A DNA stretch of 64,000 nt from Sphingobacterium prati (GTDB lineage: Bacteria > Bacteroidota > Bacteroidia > Sphingobacteriales > Sphingobacteriaceae): assembly GCF_013167215.1 (NCBI RefSeq), contig NZ_JABJWY010000016.1:300995-364994 (forward strand), given 5' to 3'. Shown one piece after another: positions 35,895-45,191 of this stretch. Made by a program: the position numbers and the translations under genes. Numbering within the stretch: the stretch's first letter is position 1; every line of letters starts with the position of its first letter. The notes beneath the pieces are model-generated. The model ran no database searches, was not told the DNA's origin, and was given only the letters and a program-made list of their open reading frames with translations.

Positions 35895-37268
35895 ATGAAA
35901 ATACAAAGTATCCTAATCTATAGTTTCGTTGCGTCAGCTACATTATTGGGCTCCGCTTGTCGAAAGTATGTTGAAATAGAACAGAATGATAGACGTACAT
36001 TAAAAACAACAGACGATTACCGCTATCTCCTAAATAATAAAGGCAACTTTGAAACATCTTACTTATTGCCACTGGTAACAAGTGATAATATAGCACCTGA
36101 GGTTGCCAGCACGGCTGCAAGTGTTTGGGGTGGTAGTACGCAATTGGCCTATATATGGTCAGCTCAATTCTTTACGGGCGACCAGCAAGACGGAGGCTGG
36201 AATAATTTGTACAAACATATTTACGTTGCCAATGAGATTTTGGACGGTGTGATGGATAGCCAAAATGGAACTCCGGCGCAAAAGCTGGCTGTAGCGGCTG
36301 AAGCCCGTGTTCACCGCGCATTTGCCTATTATTCATTGGCCAATCAATATGCGCCTGTCTACGATCCTACGAAAGCGGAGAGTCAACAAGGATTGCCTTT
36401 GCTGCTAACAGTAGACCTTTTTCAGAACTTGAGCCGTGTATCTCTGACACAGGTATATGAACAGATAATAACAGATTTGACTACCGCAATAAACAATTTG
36501 CCAAACTATCCGAGCTTTAATTACCACCCGTCAAAAGTATCCGCTTACGCTTTAATGTCTAGGGTGTATTTGACCATGCGCAATTTTGAGGAAGCTGGCA
36601 GATATGCGGATCTGGCGCTAGCATTGGACCCGACAATTTATAATTTGGAAGACTTTACTGGAGATGAAACATTTCCGCGTCTCATCGACGATAAAGAGGT
36701 TTTGCTATCTAAGACGAGTGCAGGTTATATGATAGGACCGCTTAATCCGGAGCTTATTTCTTTGTATAAAGAAGGTGACCTTAGGCTTAAACTATTTATT
36801 GACAATGAACCCGGGACATATAAAGGATATATATATAAGAAGCCAGTCTTTAATAGCAGCGGCAATTATTATAATGCTTCCTATGTGGGTCTGAGCAGTC
36901 CTGAAGTCCTACTCAACCGTGCAGAAGTATACGCGCGCCAAAACAATGCTGCTAAAGTGGTGGAGCTTTTGAACCTATTGCGCAAGAAGCGTTTTTCGGC
37001 AGATAAATATGTGGAGCTTACGACTGCTGATGTAAATAGCGATCTTTTACAGTCTGTTATTGATGAACGCCGTCGCGAATTTGTTGGAACGGACTTACGG
37101 TGGTACGATATGCGTCGCCTTACACTGGATGGTGGGTATTTTAAGACTATTACCCGGACTTTCAATGGGCAGACCTATAGCCTAAACGCTGGTAGTCCAA
37201 GATTGGTTTATCCTATCAACGAACGAGTGCTATCTTTTAACCCTGAAATTGGCCAGAACCCTAGATAA
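35895..37268 (+). CDS. RagB/SusD-family lipoprotein
   Basis: The 457-aa protein has a lipoprotein signal ending LLGSA with Cys22, then the SusD-type TPR-like helical fold (ARVHRAFAYYSLANQYAPVY, and the C-terminal NRAEVYARQN, DERRREFVGTDLRWYDMRRL signature). It forms the surface lid over the SusC channel and binds the ligand. It starts 11 nt after the SusC stop. At 457 aa it is shorter than the other two SusD proteins here (583 and 627), closer to RagB-like peptide binders, which is suggestive only. Confidence 0.92.
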   Translation: MKIQSILIYSFVASATLLGSACRKYVEIEQNDRRTLKTTDDYRYLLNNKGNFETSYLLPLVTSDNIAPEVASTAASVWGGSTQLAYIWSAQFFTGDQQDGGWNNLYKHIYVANEILDGVMDSQNGTPAQKLAVAAEARVHRAFAYYSLANQYAPVYDPTKAESQQGLPLLLTVDLFQNLSRVSLTQVYEQIITDLTTAINNLPNYPSFNYHPSKVSAYALMSRVYLTMRNFEEAGRYADLALALDPTIYNLEDFTGDETFPRLIDDKEVLLSKTSAGYMIGPLNPELISLYKEGDLRLKLFIDNEPGTYKGYIYKKPVFNSSGNYYNASYVGLSSPEVLLNRAEVYARQNNAAKVVELLNLLRKKRFSADKYVELTTADVNSDLLQSVIDERRREFVGTDLRWYDMRRLTLDGGYFKTITRTFNGQTYSLNAGSPRLVYPINERVLSFNPEIGQNPR

Positions 37269-37278
37269 TTTATATAAG

Positions 37279-39282
37279 ATGAAAAAACAGACGATTTTTT
37301 TAGTGTTGTTGTTTGTCCAGGCTGTGTTATATGCGCAGCCTCGATTTGACAGCAGCGTTTTCAAGCCGGCAAAACCAAAAACGACAGACCTTGTTCAATT
37401 GGTTTACAATGCCAAAGACAAAGATCTGGAATTTAGCGATGCCATACATGCCGCATGCTTCCTCTTCGAAGATTTTGAATGGAGACAGATGAACCTTTCC
37501 CTGCAGAAAAATGCGACAGGACTATGGACCGTAACGGTACCAGTTAAACCGACGACAGCTTTTATTGGCGTTAAATTTTATCAGGGAGATGCCGATCATC
37601 CGGATGCCTTGGATAATAATCAGGACCTTGGTTACGCTATTGCACTGAGTGATGCAAAAGGAAAACCGGTACAAGGTGCTTATTTGGGAGAAGCTGCTTT
37701 TCAGGCGCCAATGATTGCAGGCGGTGGCATTTTTGCGTATTATAACAATCAGCCCAAAAGTTTGCCAGCAGAATATCTGAAGGGTTTAGCCGATAAGGAG
37801 TTTGCATTATCAGGTAAACGCTATCTGGATTATTTTCAATCCTTGATGAACTTACAAAAATTGGCTTTGGGTGATGGTTTTCCTGCCTATGCCAAAAAGC
37901 TGTTGATCGATGGATTAAAACAAAAAGACTTGTCTGACCAGGTTCTCAACCAGTTCTATACATTCGCTAGTGGACGTCTTCAAGATCAGGAGTTGACTCA
38001 GTTGGTTGAAAAAAGAGTAAATGCTGACTTTCCGAACGGTGCTACTGCACGCTTTATTGCTTATAGTAATACCAAAGGAAGCAGTGCAGACAAGAATGAA
38101 GTCATCGCTTCGTACGAGAACTTCCTAAAGCTTTTTCCAGTACAACAATGGCGCCAACGCCCAAATGCGCAGGGTTTTATCTACTACGCTGTATACCGCG
38201 GTCTTGGATCGGCTTACTTTGACTCCAAACAGTTTGATAAATTTACTAAGCTGTATGACGATATCGATTTTCGAACAGGCAATGAGTTGATGCGTTGGAA
38301 CATTATGCGCGCTTATATGTTCAAACTGGTCGGTAAAGATAGCCTTTATCAGGTGTCAGAAGCGATTTTGCCCAAATTGATCGCACGTAAGGGAGACAAC
38401 TCTTATAAAGAAGATTTTGACCGTCAGGCACAGGCTGATTCCAATGTGGTTAAAAATTTGGATGACCGTTTGTTTACCCACATTTCTTTATTAAATGATC
38501 TCAAAAAATATGAGGAAGCTAGAAAATATTTCTTATTGCTATCTGAAGACGGTAAATATAACAATGCTGAACTAAACGAGATCAACCTACAGGTATTAGA
38601 GGGGCTGGGCGATGATAAGCAGATCTTACCCATGCTTGAAATGAGCTTAAGGTATAATGCGATGACACCACGCATGTTTGACAAGTTAAAAGCGATTTAC
38701 TTGAAAGGACACGCTGGGGATGGAAGCGGTTATCAAGCTTATCTAGATGGACTAAAATCTGATGAAGAAAAAGCAGAAATGAAAGCCTATGTGGATCATA
38801 ATTGGGTAGATCACCCTATGCCTGATTTCCGTTTAGAAACTGCTGATGGTCTGTTTATTACACCGGATGACTGGAAAGGTAAGATTGTGGTTGTGGATTT
38901 TTGGGCAACCTGGTGTCGTCCATGCATTATGGCATTTCCAGGTATGCAATTGTTGATAGACAAATATGCCCAGGATAAGCATGTTGCCGTCTATATGTTG
39001 GGAACGATGCAGACAGGAGATTATAAAAGTAAATCAGTGAACTATGTACGTGGTGAAGGTTTCCGATTCAACTTGTTACATGATGCTGTCAATCCAAAAA
39101 CCAACGAACAGGACTTGGTATTCAAACAGCTTGTTCCTTTATTCGGCGACTCATCCATTCCCCGTAAGATTATCGTAAAAGATGGCCGTGTACGCTATTG
39201 CTCTGGTGGGTATTCAGGAAGCCCAAGTAAGTTGATGGATGAGTTGTCATTGGCAATTGAAATTCTCAAAAACGAAAAATAA
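37279..39282 (+). CDS. Large exported thioredoxin-like (TlpA-type) protein
   Basis: From ATG 37279 the protein is 667 aa with a signal peptide (MKKQTIFLVLLFVQAVLYAQ). Residues about 20-140 form a beta-sandwich-like N-terminal part, about 150-500 a helical, TPR-like middle, and about 515-667 a thioredoxin-fold TlpA/AhpC-TSA domain with active site WCRPC (Cys546, Cys549). Such proteins are periplasmic thiol-disulphide oxidoreductases. The in-frame ATG at 37249 overlaps the SusD gene and is unlikely. Sitting between SusD and an S41 protease, it may reduce disulphides in imported polypeptides or keep partner proteins reduced. Confidence 0.88.
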   Translation: MKKQTIFLVLLFVQAVLYAQPRFDSSVFKPAKPKTTDLVQLVYNAKDKDLEFSDAIHAACFLFEDFEWRQMNLSLQKNATGLWTVTVPVKPTTAFIGVKFYQGDADHPDALDNNQDLGYAIALSDAKGKPVQGAYLGEAAFQAPMIAGGGIFAYYNNQPKSLPAEYLKGLADKEFALSGKRYLDYFQSLMNLQKLALGDGFPAYAKKLLIDGLKQKDLSDQVLNQFYTFASGRLQDQELTQLVEKRVNADFPNGATARFIAYSNTKGSSADKNEVIASYENFLKLFPVQQWRQRPNAQGFIYYAVYRGLGSAYFDSKQFDKFTKLYDDIDFRTGNELMRWNIMRAYMFKLVGKDSLYQVSEAILPKLIARKGDNSYKEDFDRQAQADSNVVKNLDDRLFTHISLLNDLKKYEEARKYFLLLSEDGKYNNAELNEINLQVLEGLGDDKQILPMLEMSLRYNAMTPRMFDKLKAIYLKGHAGDGSGYQAYLDGLKSDEEKAEMKAYVDHNWVDHPMPDFRLETADGLFITPDDWKGKIVVVDFWATWCRPCIMAFPGMQLLIDKYAQDKHVAVYMLGTMQTGDYKSKSVNYVRGEGFRFNLLHDAVNPKTNEQDLVFKQLVPLFGDSSIPRKIIVKDGRVRYCSGGYSGSPSKLMDELSLAIEILKNEK

Positions 39283-39305
39283 AAAGACTAAATCACTACT
39301 ACATT

Positions 39306-40928
39306 ATGAATAGGAAAGCAACGAGCTTGCTCGTCGGGATGATCGGTCTGAGTATGTCTTTACAGGCTCAGATGAACCCTAAATATAAATTTGAGGAGGC
39401 ATTGAAGCTTATTCAGCAGAATTACGTCGATCAGGTGAATGAAGAACATTTGGTAGATGCTGCAATCAAAGCGATGATCGCAGATTTAGATCCACATTCA
39501 CGTTATACAAGCCGTGAAGAGGCTGAGCAGATGCGCGTGGCTATGAGTGGAAGTTTTGCGGGGATAGGCATTCAATTTTTAAAAAATAATCATCAGATTT
39601 TTATCACCAAGGTCAACCCAGATGGTCCGGCCATGCGTGCTGGAGTACGTGTAGGGGATCAAATTCTCGCTATAGACGGTGACAGTATTACAGCGAAGGA
39701 ATGGGGCAACCGGGAGATTATGGAAAAATTGCGCGGCGAAAAAGATGTTCCTGTGGTATTAGCAATCTTATCGCCGGGAAATACGGAAATTAAAAATGTA
39801 AAAATTGTCCGGGAAAATATATTAGAAAAGTCAGTTCGTGAAAGCTATATGGTGGACAATGAAATTGGCTATATTTCATTATCAATTTTCAACAGAACGA
39901 CCCGCCAAGAAATCGATGCCGCTTTGAAAAGTCTGAAAGAACAAGGGATGAAAAAATTGATTCTTGACTTACAGAGCAACGGTGGGGGATATGTTGAGTC
40001 GGCTATTGGTGTAGCTGACGAATTCCTGCCCAAAGAAAAAATTGTTTTCTATTCTGTACCGAATGAAGGGGGGAAGGATTATTATTTTACAGGAGGTTAT
40101 GGCCAGTTTTATGACGGTCAATTGGTTGTCCTGATTGATGAATCTACCGCATCCTCCAGTGAGATTGTAACTGGAGCGCTTCAGGATTGGGATCGTGCTG
40201 TTGTGATCGGCAGACGAAGTTTTGGAAAAGGACTGATGCAAAAGCCCGTTCCCCTTTCGGATGGCTCAGAAATGCAGCTTACAGGTGCTCGATATTACAC
40301 ACCATCGGGCCGATCGATTCAAAAGCCATATACGAAAGGCAAGGAAGATTATTTCGAAGATTTTAACCGTCGGATGGCATCCAAAGAATTGATGGAGGAA
40401 GGGCATGTTTCCTTTCCCGATTCTTTAAAATATACAACACTGGGTAGCAAAAGAACAGTGTATGGTGGTGGTGGAATCATGCCAGACCGTTTTGTTCCTA
40501 TCGACACGAATGAATATAGCACATGGATGGCACAACTCATGAATAATGGATTAGTGGCTAAAGGTGGTTTTGAATTTGTACAACAAAATCGCGAAGCACT
40601 TCTCAGTGCTTATCCTGACTTTAAAGCCTTTAATCTAAAATTCAAGGTGCCCAAACAAGTGCACCAACAGCTGGTCAGCGCAGCGCGTGTCCAGTCTATT
40701 GCAATACCTCCGGATGAGCAGGTTGGAGCTCATGCTGCCATTGATGTTGAATTTAAAGCACAGGTAGGATCACTGCTTTATACAGGTGGTGATTATATGA
40801 CCCGCGTCCGCAATGAATCTAACCAAAGCTTTAAGGAAGCACTTTCAGTGTTGCGCGACGAAAAACTTTATAAGCAATTGCTACAAGGGGGTACTGTAGG
40901 AGAGCTAAATAAAAAAAAGACAAAATAA
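39306..40928 (+). CDS. S41-family (C-terminal processing) peptidase with PDZ domain
   Basis: The 540-aa protein has a signal (about 1-21), an N-terminal helical part, a PDZ domain (about 75-165, GIGIQFLKNN, VNPDGPAMRAGVRVGDQILA) and the S41 catalytic core (about 175-350). The nucleophile motif is DESTASSSEIV (278-288), and the general-base lysine is in RSFGKGLMQ. These serine proteases cut exported proteins or peptides, often at the C-terminus. The gene lies 23 nt after the thioredoxin-like gene and 14 nt before the TlpA gene, so it is embedded in the SusC/SusD operon. A protease here supports a peptide or protein substrate for the system. Confidence 0.9.
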   Translation: MNRKATSLLVGMIGLSMSLQAQMNPKYKFEEALKLIQQNYVDQVNEEHLVDAAIKAMIADLDPHSRYTSREEAEQMRVAMSGSFAGIGIQFLKNNHQIFITKVNPDGPAMRAGVRVGDQILAIDGDSITAKEWGNREIMEKLRGEKDVPVVLAILSPGNTEIKNVKIVRENILEKSVRESYMVDNEIGYISLSIFNRTTRQEIDAALKSLKEQGMKKLILDLQSNGGGYVESAIGVADEFLPKEKIVFYSVPNEGGKDYYFTGGYGQFYDGQLVVLIDESTASSSEIVTGALQDWDRAVVIGRRSFGKGLMQKPVPLSDGSEMQLTGARYYTPSGRSIQKPYTKGKEDYFEDFNRRMASKELMEEGHVSFPDSLKYTTLGSKRTVYGGGGIMPDRFVPIDTNEYSTWMAQLMNNGLVAKGGFEFVQQNREALLSAYPDFKAFNLKFKVPKQVHQQLVSAARVQSIAIPPDEQVGAHAAIDVEFKAQVGSLLYTGGDYMTRVRNESNQSFKEALSVLRDEKLYKQLLQGGTVGELNKKKTK

Positions 40929-40942
40929 AAAAGTAAAAAAAT

Positions 40943-42085
40943 ATGAGAATGATGAAGTGGGCGTTAGCCTTAGCGTGTGTGTTACCGGCAATGGGATATG
41001 CACAGCAAAACTATACATTACAAGGAACAGTTGGCAAATTAGATAAGCCTGCGAAAGCCTATCTTCGTTTAAATTACGAAGGGAAAGAGCGTATTGACTC
41101 TGTCGAAATGAAAAATGGCAAGTTTGAATTTAAGGGAAGCATTCCTTCGCCAATGGAGGCGCATTTACGTATTATCCATGATAATGCCCCTTTTGATCCA
41201 GCCAAACCTCCGAAGCAAGATATATTGCCTTTTCTTATTGAAGGAGCCACGATTAAATTTGTTGCTGCTGACTCCATCAAACAGGCTAAAATCTCGGGTT
41301 CGCCTTTAAATGTAGAAAACGAGCGGGTAAATGCGATGTTGAAGCCCATCTACGATCAATATGAGGCTTTAAATAATGAATATAAATCCAAATCCCTTGC
41401 TGATCAACAGGATCCAAAATATATCCAGTCACTGGAAGAGCGCGCCAATGCGATACAACAACAGACCATTGACGCAAAATTGGACTATGTAGCCAAAAAT
41501 CCTAAAAGCTATATGGCCCTAATGGCTTTCAATTCGACTTTACCGCCTGAATTTGATGCCCCTAAAGCCGAGAAGATATTTGCTTCATTGGATGTGAGTC
41601 TACAGACTTCCGTTCTTGGAAAAGACTTAGCAAAGCGTATTGCACTTGTTAAGAAAACAAGCGAGGGTGTAGAAGCGCAGGATTTTACGCAACCTGATGT
41701 CGAAGGTAAACCAGTGAAACTCTCAGACTATCGAGGTAAATACGTCCTGATTGACTTTTGGGCATCTTGGTGCGCACCGTGCCGACGTGAGAATCCGAAT
41801 TTAGTAAAATCATATGCTAAGTATCAAAAAGATGGATTTGAGATTTTGGGTGTATCGATGGATAAAGCCTCAGATAAAGCGAAATGGTTAAAAGCAATTC
41901 AGGATGACGGACTTACCTGGAAGCAGGTTGGTGATCTCAAAGGATGGGACAACGAAGCCGGAGTGATGTATGACGTAAAGGCTATTCCAATGAATTTCTT
42001 AGTAGATCCAAACGGCAAAATCATTGCGAAATATTTACGTGGCGAAGAATTGGATAAAAAATTGGCCGAAATTTTTGCAAAATAG
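40943..42085 (+). CDS. TlpA-family thiol:disulphide oxidoreductase with DUF4369-like N-terminal domain
   Basis: The 380-aa protein has a signal ending GYAQQ, a DUF4369-like beta domain (about 23-125, TLQGTVGKLDKPAKAYLRLN), a helical linker and a thioredoxin domain (about 240-380) with WCAPC (Cys277, Cys280) and the cis-proline segment KAIPMNFLVD. It acts in the periplasm as a reductase of protein or cytochrome disulphides. It is the last gene of the operon; a clean terminator follows at 42141. It is the second thioredoxin of the same operon. Confidence 0.92.
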   Translation: MRMMKWALALACVLPAMGYAQQNYTLQGTVGKLDKPAKAYLRLNYEGKERIDSVEMKNGKFEFKGSIPSPMEAHLRIIHDNAPFDPAKPPKQDILPFLIEGATIKFVAADSIKQAKISGSPLNVENERVNAMLKPIYDQYEALNNEYKSKSLADQQDPKYIQSLEERANAIQQQTIDAKLDYVAKNPKSYMALMAFNSTLPPEFDAPKAEKIFASLDVSLQTSVLGKDLAKRIALVKKTSEGVEAQDFTQPDVEGKPVKLSDYRGKYVLIDFWASWCAPCRRENPNLVKSYAKYQKDGFEILGVSMDKASDKAKWLKAIQDDGLTWKQVGDLKGWDNEAGVMYDVKAIPMNFLVDPNGKIIAKYLRGEELDKKLAEIFAK

Positions 42086-42140
42086 ATTTCATTAGCATTG
42101 GATCGTTCCTTTCCAGTGCTGACATTCATTTGAAATAAGA

Positions 42141-42176
42141 AAGAAGGCTGTCCCTGAGTACAGCCTTCTTCTTTTT
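42141..42176 (+). terminator. Rho-independent terminator of the SusC/SusD/thioredoxin operon
   Basis: AAGAAGGCTGT (42141-42151) pairs with ACAGCCTTCTT (42160-42170) over 11 bp around an 8-nt loop, followed by CTTTTT. Confidence 0.85.
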
Positions 42177-42303
42177 AGGCAGAGCTCATAATATTTATCG
42201 CAGATATATAGATTAATCAGTCTTTGTGTCCCCAGTGGTTGTAGGCCCAGTTATGAAGCGTATACTTTATGTTTTGAAATTTGTATTCTAGTAGAAATTC
42301 GCC

Positions 42304-42350
42304 AATTTTCAATTCGATAGCAATGAAATATTGTAATTTTCAATGAAATA
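42304..42350. repeat. Short direct repeats upstream of the permease gene
   Basis: AATTTTCAAT occurs at 42304-42313 and 42335-42344, and CAATGAAATA at 42321-42330 and 42341-42350. They lie upstream of the palindrome pair at 42387 and may be regulatory or simple AT-rich drift. Confidence 0.35.
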
Positions 42351-42386
42351 ATAGCAGGTCTATAAAATGGAACGCTATAGGTCTCT

Positions 42387-42423
42387 GTTCAATTTTGAAC
42401 AAAAAAAATGTTCGAAATTGAAC
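42387..42423. promoter_or_regulatory. Two tandem palindromes, possible activator sites
   Basis: GTTCAATTTTGAAC (42387-42400, perfect 6+2+6 palindrome) and GTTCGAAATTGAAC (42410-42423, one base off) are spaced 23 bp start to start. They lie 55-90 bp upstream of a sigma-54-like promoter, the usual place for enhancer-binding protein sites. Confidence 0.5.
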
Positions 42424-42476
42424 AATTCTATTTATTATGAACTTTTATTGTACTGATAGTAAGGTGTTTGAGAAAT

Positions 42477-42491
42477 TGGCAGACGAATTGA
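42477..42491 (+). promoter_or_regulatory. Possible sigma-54 promoter of the permease gene
   Basis: TGGCAGACGAATTGA matches the -24/-12 pattern TGGCAC-N5-TTGC in the -24 GG and the TTG of -12, with the final C replaced by A. Spacing is exact. The start of transcription would be near 42503, 27 nt before the ATG at 42530. Confidence 0.4.
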
Positions 42492-42529
42492 AACATCATA
42501 ATGAATACTAGAAATTTCAATTTTACCTT

Positions 42530-44887
42530 ATGTTGACCAACTACATAAAAATTGCCTTCCGTAATCTTCAGAAGAATAAGGGCTTTACGACGATAAATAT
42601 TATAGGATTGGCCATTGGGATGGTTTCATCTTTTCTCATTATGCTTTGGGCATACAATCAAATAAGTTATGATCGTATTTATAAAAAAACGGATCAACTT
42701 TACGTTGTTGGGAATAAAGGCATATTAGATGGCATTACAAGAGTCTATTTTTCTACTCCTAAGCCTTTTGGTCCTGCAGCTTCGGGAGCATTTCCAGAGA
42801 TTGCTAGTATTTCACGATTAGAATTTAGCAAGAACTTTTTGATGACCGTTGATGACAAGAAATTTAAGCCGGGTCATGGTGCATTTGTTGATCAGTCGTT
42901 TATTGAGATGTTTGATCTTCCTCTTTTATCAGGAGATAAAACAACTATACTAAAAAGCCCTTCTGAAATTGTGCTTACCGAAAAACTAGCAAAGTCAATA
43001 TTTGGATCAACCGATGTTGTAGGTAGAATGATTAGAATTGATAGCACAGAGATGCTTTCAGTTTCAGGAGTTTTAAAGGATATTCCATCGAATTCAAGAT
43101 TTAGAGATCATAATTACTTTCTGTCATGGAAATTTCTTGAGAAAATAGGCTGGTCAGACAAGAATTGGGGAAACAATTCGACACAAACCTTTATCGAACT
43201 TAATGAAGGAGTAAATTTTATAGACTTTCAAAACAAAATAAAGGGGTTTTATCAGCAACACGGAGATACTAAAAATGAGGTTTATCTGCAAGCAATTTCC
43301 CAAAGCTGGTTATATAATAAATTTGATAATGGAATTGCAATTGGAGGGAGGGTTGATCTAGTCATTATTTTTTTATCTATAGCAGGTATTATCCTACTAA
43401 TTGCATGTATTAACTTCATGAATCTGAGTACTGCTCAAAGTGAGAAAAGAGCAAAAGAAGTAGGGGTAAGGAAGGTAGTGGGAGCGACTAAAAGCAGTTT
43501 GGTAACCCAATTTTTAATGGAGGCTTTAATCATGTCTTTTATTGCAAGTTTTATAGCAGTAATCTTACTTCTAATAATACTTCCATATTTTAATGACTTG
43601 ATTGGCACTGAGCTGAATTTTAATTTAAAATCCCCTTATTTATGGATTTCTCTTTTTTTATTCTCATTATTTACTGGGGTACTCGCTGGTAGTTACCCAG
43701 CATTTTTTCTGTCTTCTTTTAAACCTACTAGGATTTTAAAGGGAGGTTTTCAAAAAATTGCTGGCGGGATGAATGCTCGAAAAATATTAGTGGTTTTCCA
43801 ATTTACGATGGCCATCGTTTTCATTCTCATTTCAATTATTGCAGCAAAACAAATTCAACATGGCCTACATCGAGAATCAGGATTTGACAAAGAAAAACTT
43901 ATTTATATCAATGATGATGGAGATTTGAAAAAGAACTATTCCAGAATAAAAAAGGAGTTAATAGATCAAGGCATAGCTACATCCGTATCTCGGAGTAAAA
44001 GCCCCATTACTGAAAATTGGAGTGGAAATATAATGGAGTGGGAAGGCAAACCAATTGATAATACGACCCAATTTAATCGAATTTCTACGGATGAAGATTT
44101 CATCACAACCTTTGGTCTTACCCTAATTAATGGGCGCGATTTTGATCTTCAAAAATTCCCAACCGACTCCTCTGCGATGATTCTTAATGAATCTGCGGCA
44201 AAAGAAATGAATTTTAAGGATCCCATTGGAAAGATGGTTCACGACGAAGGTAGAGATTGGCATATCATCGGTGTCATTAAGGATTATATTCAAGAGTCCC
44301 CATTTGGTTCAATAACTCCTATGGTTATTGAAGGAGCTTATGGTTGGTCAGCATTTACTAATATTAAGTTCCACCCTCAGCTACCTACTCAAGAGGCTTT
44401 GAGGAAGACAGAGGATATATTTAAAAAATATAATCCTGATTACCCTTTTGAATTCAAATTTGTTGATGAAGCCTATGCGCAGAAATTTGAGGAGACGAAA
44501 ACATTAGGATTATTAGCAAATCTATTCACAGGATTAACAATATTTATTTCCTGTTTAGGATTATTTGGTTTATCGGCATACATGGCTGAAAATAGAACCA
44601 AAGAAATTGGAATCCGAAAGGTATTAGGAGCCTCCATATTATCTGTAACAAACCTATTGTCCAAAGAATTTATTTATTTAATTCTGATTTCTTGTGTTGT
44701 AGCCTTTCCAATTGCTTATTGGTTGATGGATAAATTTTTATCAAAGTTTGATTATAAGACAAACATAAGTTGGAATATATTTTTTATCACAGGGTTGGGT
44801 GCAATTTTTATAGCCATTTTATCAGTTAGTTATAAGTCGATAAAAGCGGCTTTGGCAAATCCAGTGAATAGCTTGAGGGATGAGTAA
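42530..44887 (+). CDS. FtsX/MacB-like ABC transporter permease (no ATPase gene adjacent)
   Basis: The 785-aa protein has two FtsX-like halves. An N-terminal helix (about 20-40) and MacB-type periplasmic domain (about 45-250) lead to three helices (about 280-420) with the SEKRAKEVGVRKVVGATKSS signature. A second periplasmic domain (about 440-640) leads to three more (about 660-780) with NRTKEIGIRKVLGASILSVT. Such permeases use a partner ATPase for mechanotransmission or efflux across the envelope, and none is nearby. The coding sequence is visibly richer in A and T than its neighbours, which may mean separate ancestry. It stands alone, with a distinctive upstream region. Confidence 0.88.
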   Translation: MLTNYIKIAFRNLQKNKGFTTINIIGLAIGMVSSFLIMLWAYNQISYDRIYKKTDQLYVVGNKGILDGITRVYFSTPKPFGPAASGAFPEIASISRLEFSKNFLMTVDDKKFKPGHGAFVDQSFIEMFDLPLLSGDKTTILKSPSEIVLTEKLAKSIFGSTDVVGRMIRIDSTEMLSVSGVLKDIPSNSRFRDHNYFLSWKFLEKIGWSDKNWGNNSTQTFIELNEGVNFIDFQNKIKGFYQQHGDTKNEVYLQAISQSWLYNKFDNGIAIGGRVDLVIIFLSIAGIILLIACINFMNLSTAQSEKRAKEVGVRKVVGATKSSLVTQFLMEALIMSFIASFIAVILLLIILPYFNDLIGTELNFNLKSPYLWISLFLFSLFTGVLAGSYPAFFLSSFKPTRILKGGFQKIAGGMNARKILVVFQFTMAIVFILISIIAAKQIQHGLHRESGFDKEKLIYINDDGDLKKNYSRIKKELIDQGIATSVSRSKSPITENWSGNIMEWEGKPIDNTTQFNRISTDEDFITTFGLTLINGRDFDLQKFPTDSSAMILNESAAKEMNFKDPIGKMVHDEGRDWHIIGVIKDYIQESPFGSITPMVIEGAYGWSAFTNIKFHPQLPTQEALRKTEDIFKKYNPDYPFEFKFVDEAYAQKFEETKTLGLLANLFTGLTIFISCLGLFGLSAYMAENRTKEIGIRKVLGASILSVTNLLSKEFIYLILISCVVAFPIAYWLMDKFLSKFDYKTNISWNIFFITGLGAIFIAILSVSYKSIKAALANPVNSLRDE

Positions 44888-45191
44888 ATAAGGCTTTGGA
44901 TACGATACGAATTACATAGGTGTTTTCTACCCAGTAATTTGGAGTCATTATAAAGCTATTAGACCAGCTTGTTTTCTAAAACCTTCGAATTCGACGGGTT
45001 TAGAGTTGGCCATGCAGGGAGAATAGCCTTATTTTAATTTGACTATAAATGATAAATTATTGAATTGTCCTTTTGAAAATTGACCGAAATTTCGGGATAC
45101 ACACATTTCATTTTGAAATAACCTTGCATTTATATAGATTTAATATGAGTTTTGTTGCTTAGACCAAGTGTAACCTAGGGAAAATATAACC
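44888..45191. other. Intergenic region with possible remnant and next operon's promoter
   Basis: The 304-bp gap holds a coding-like stretch at about 44941-45030 without a usable frame, a 12-nt palindrome CCGAAATTTCGG at 45084-45095, and a good promoter at 45112-45142. No terminator for the permease gene was found. Confidence 0.45.
45112..45142 (+). promoter_or_regulatory. Candidate promoter of the second SusC/SusD operon
   Basis: TTTG at 45112-45115, a 19-bp spacer, and TAGATTTA at 45135-45142 match the Bacteroidota consensus with one mismatch. Start of transcription near 45149 gives a leader of about 43 nt. The palindrome at 45084-45095 sits just upstream. Confidence 0.55.
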
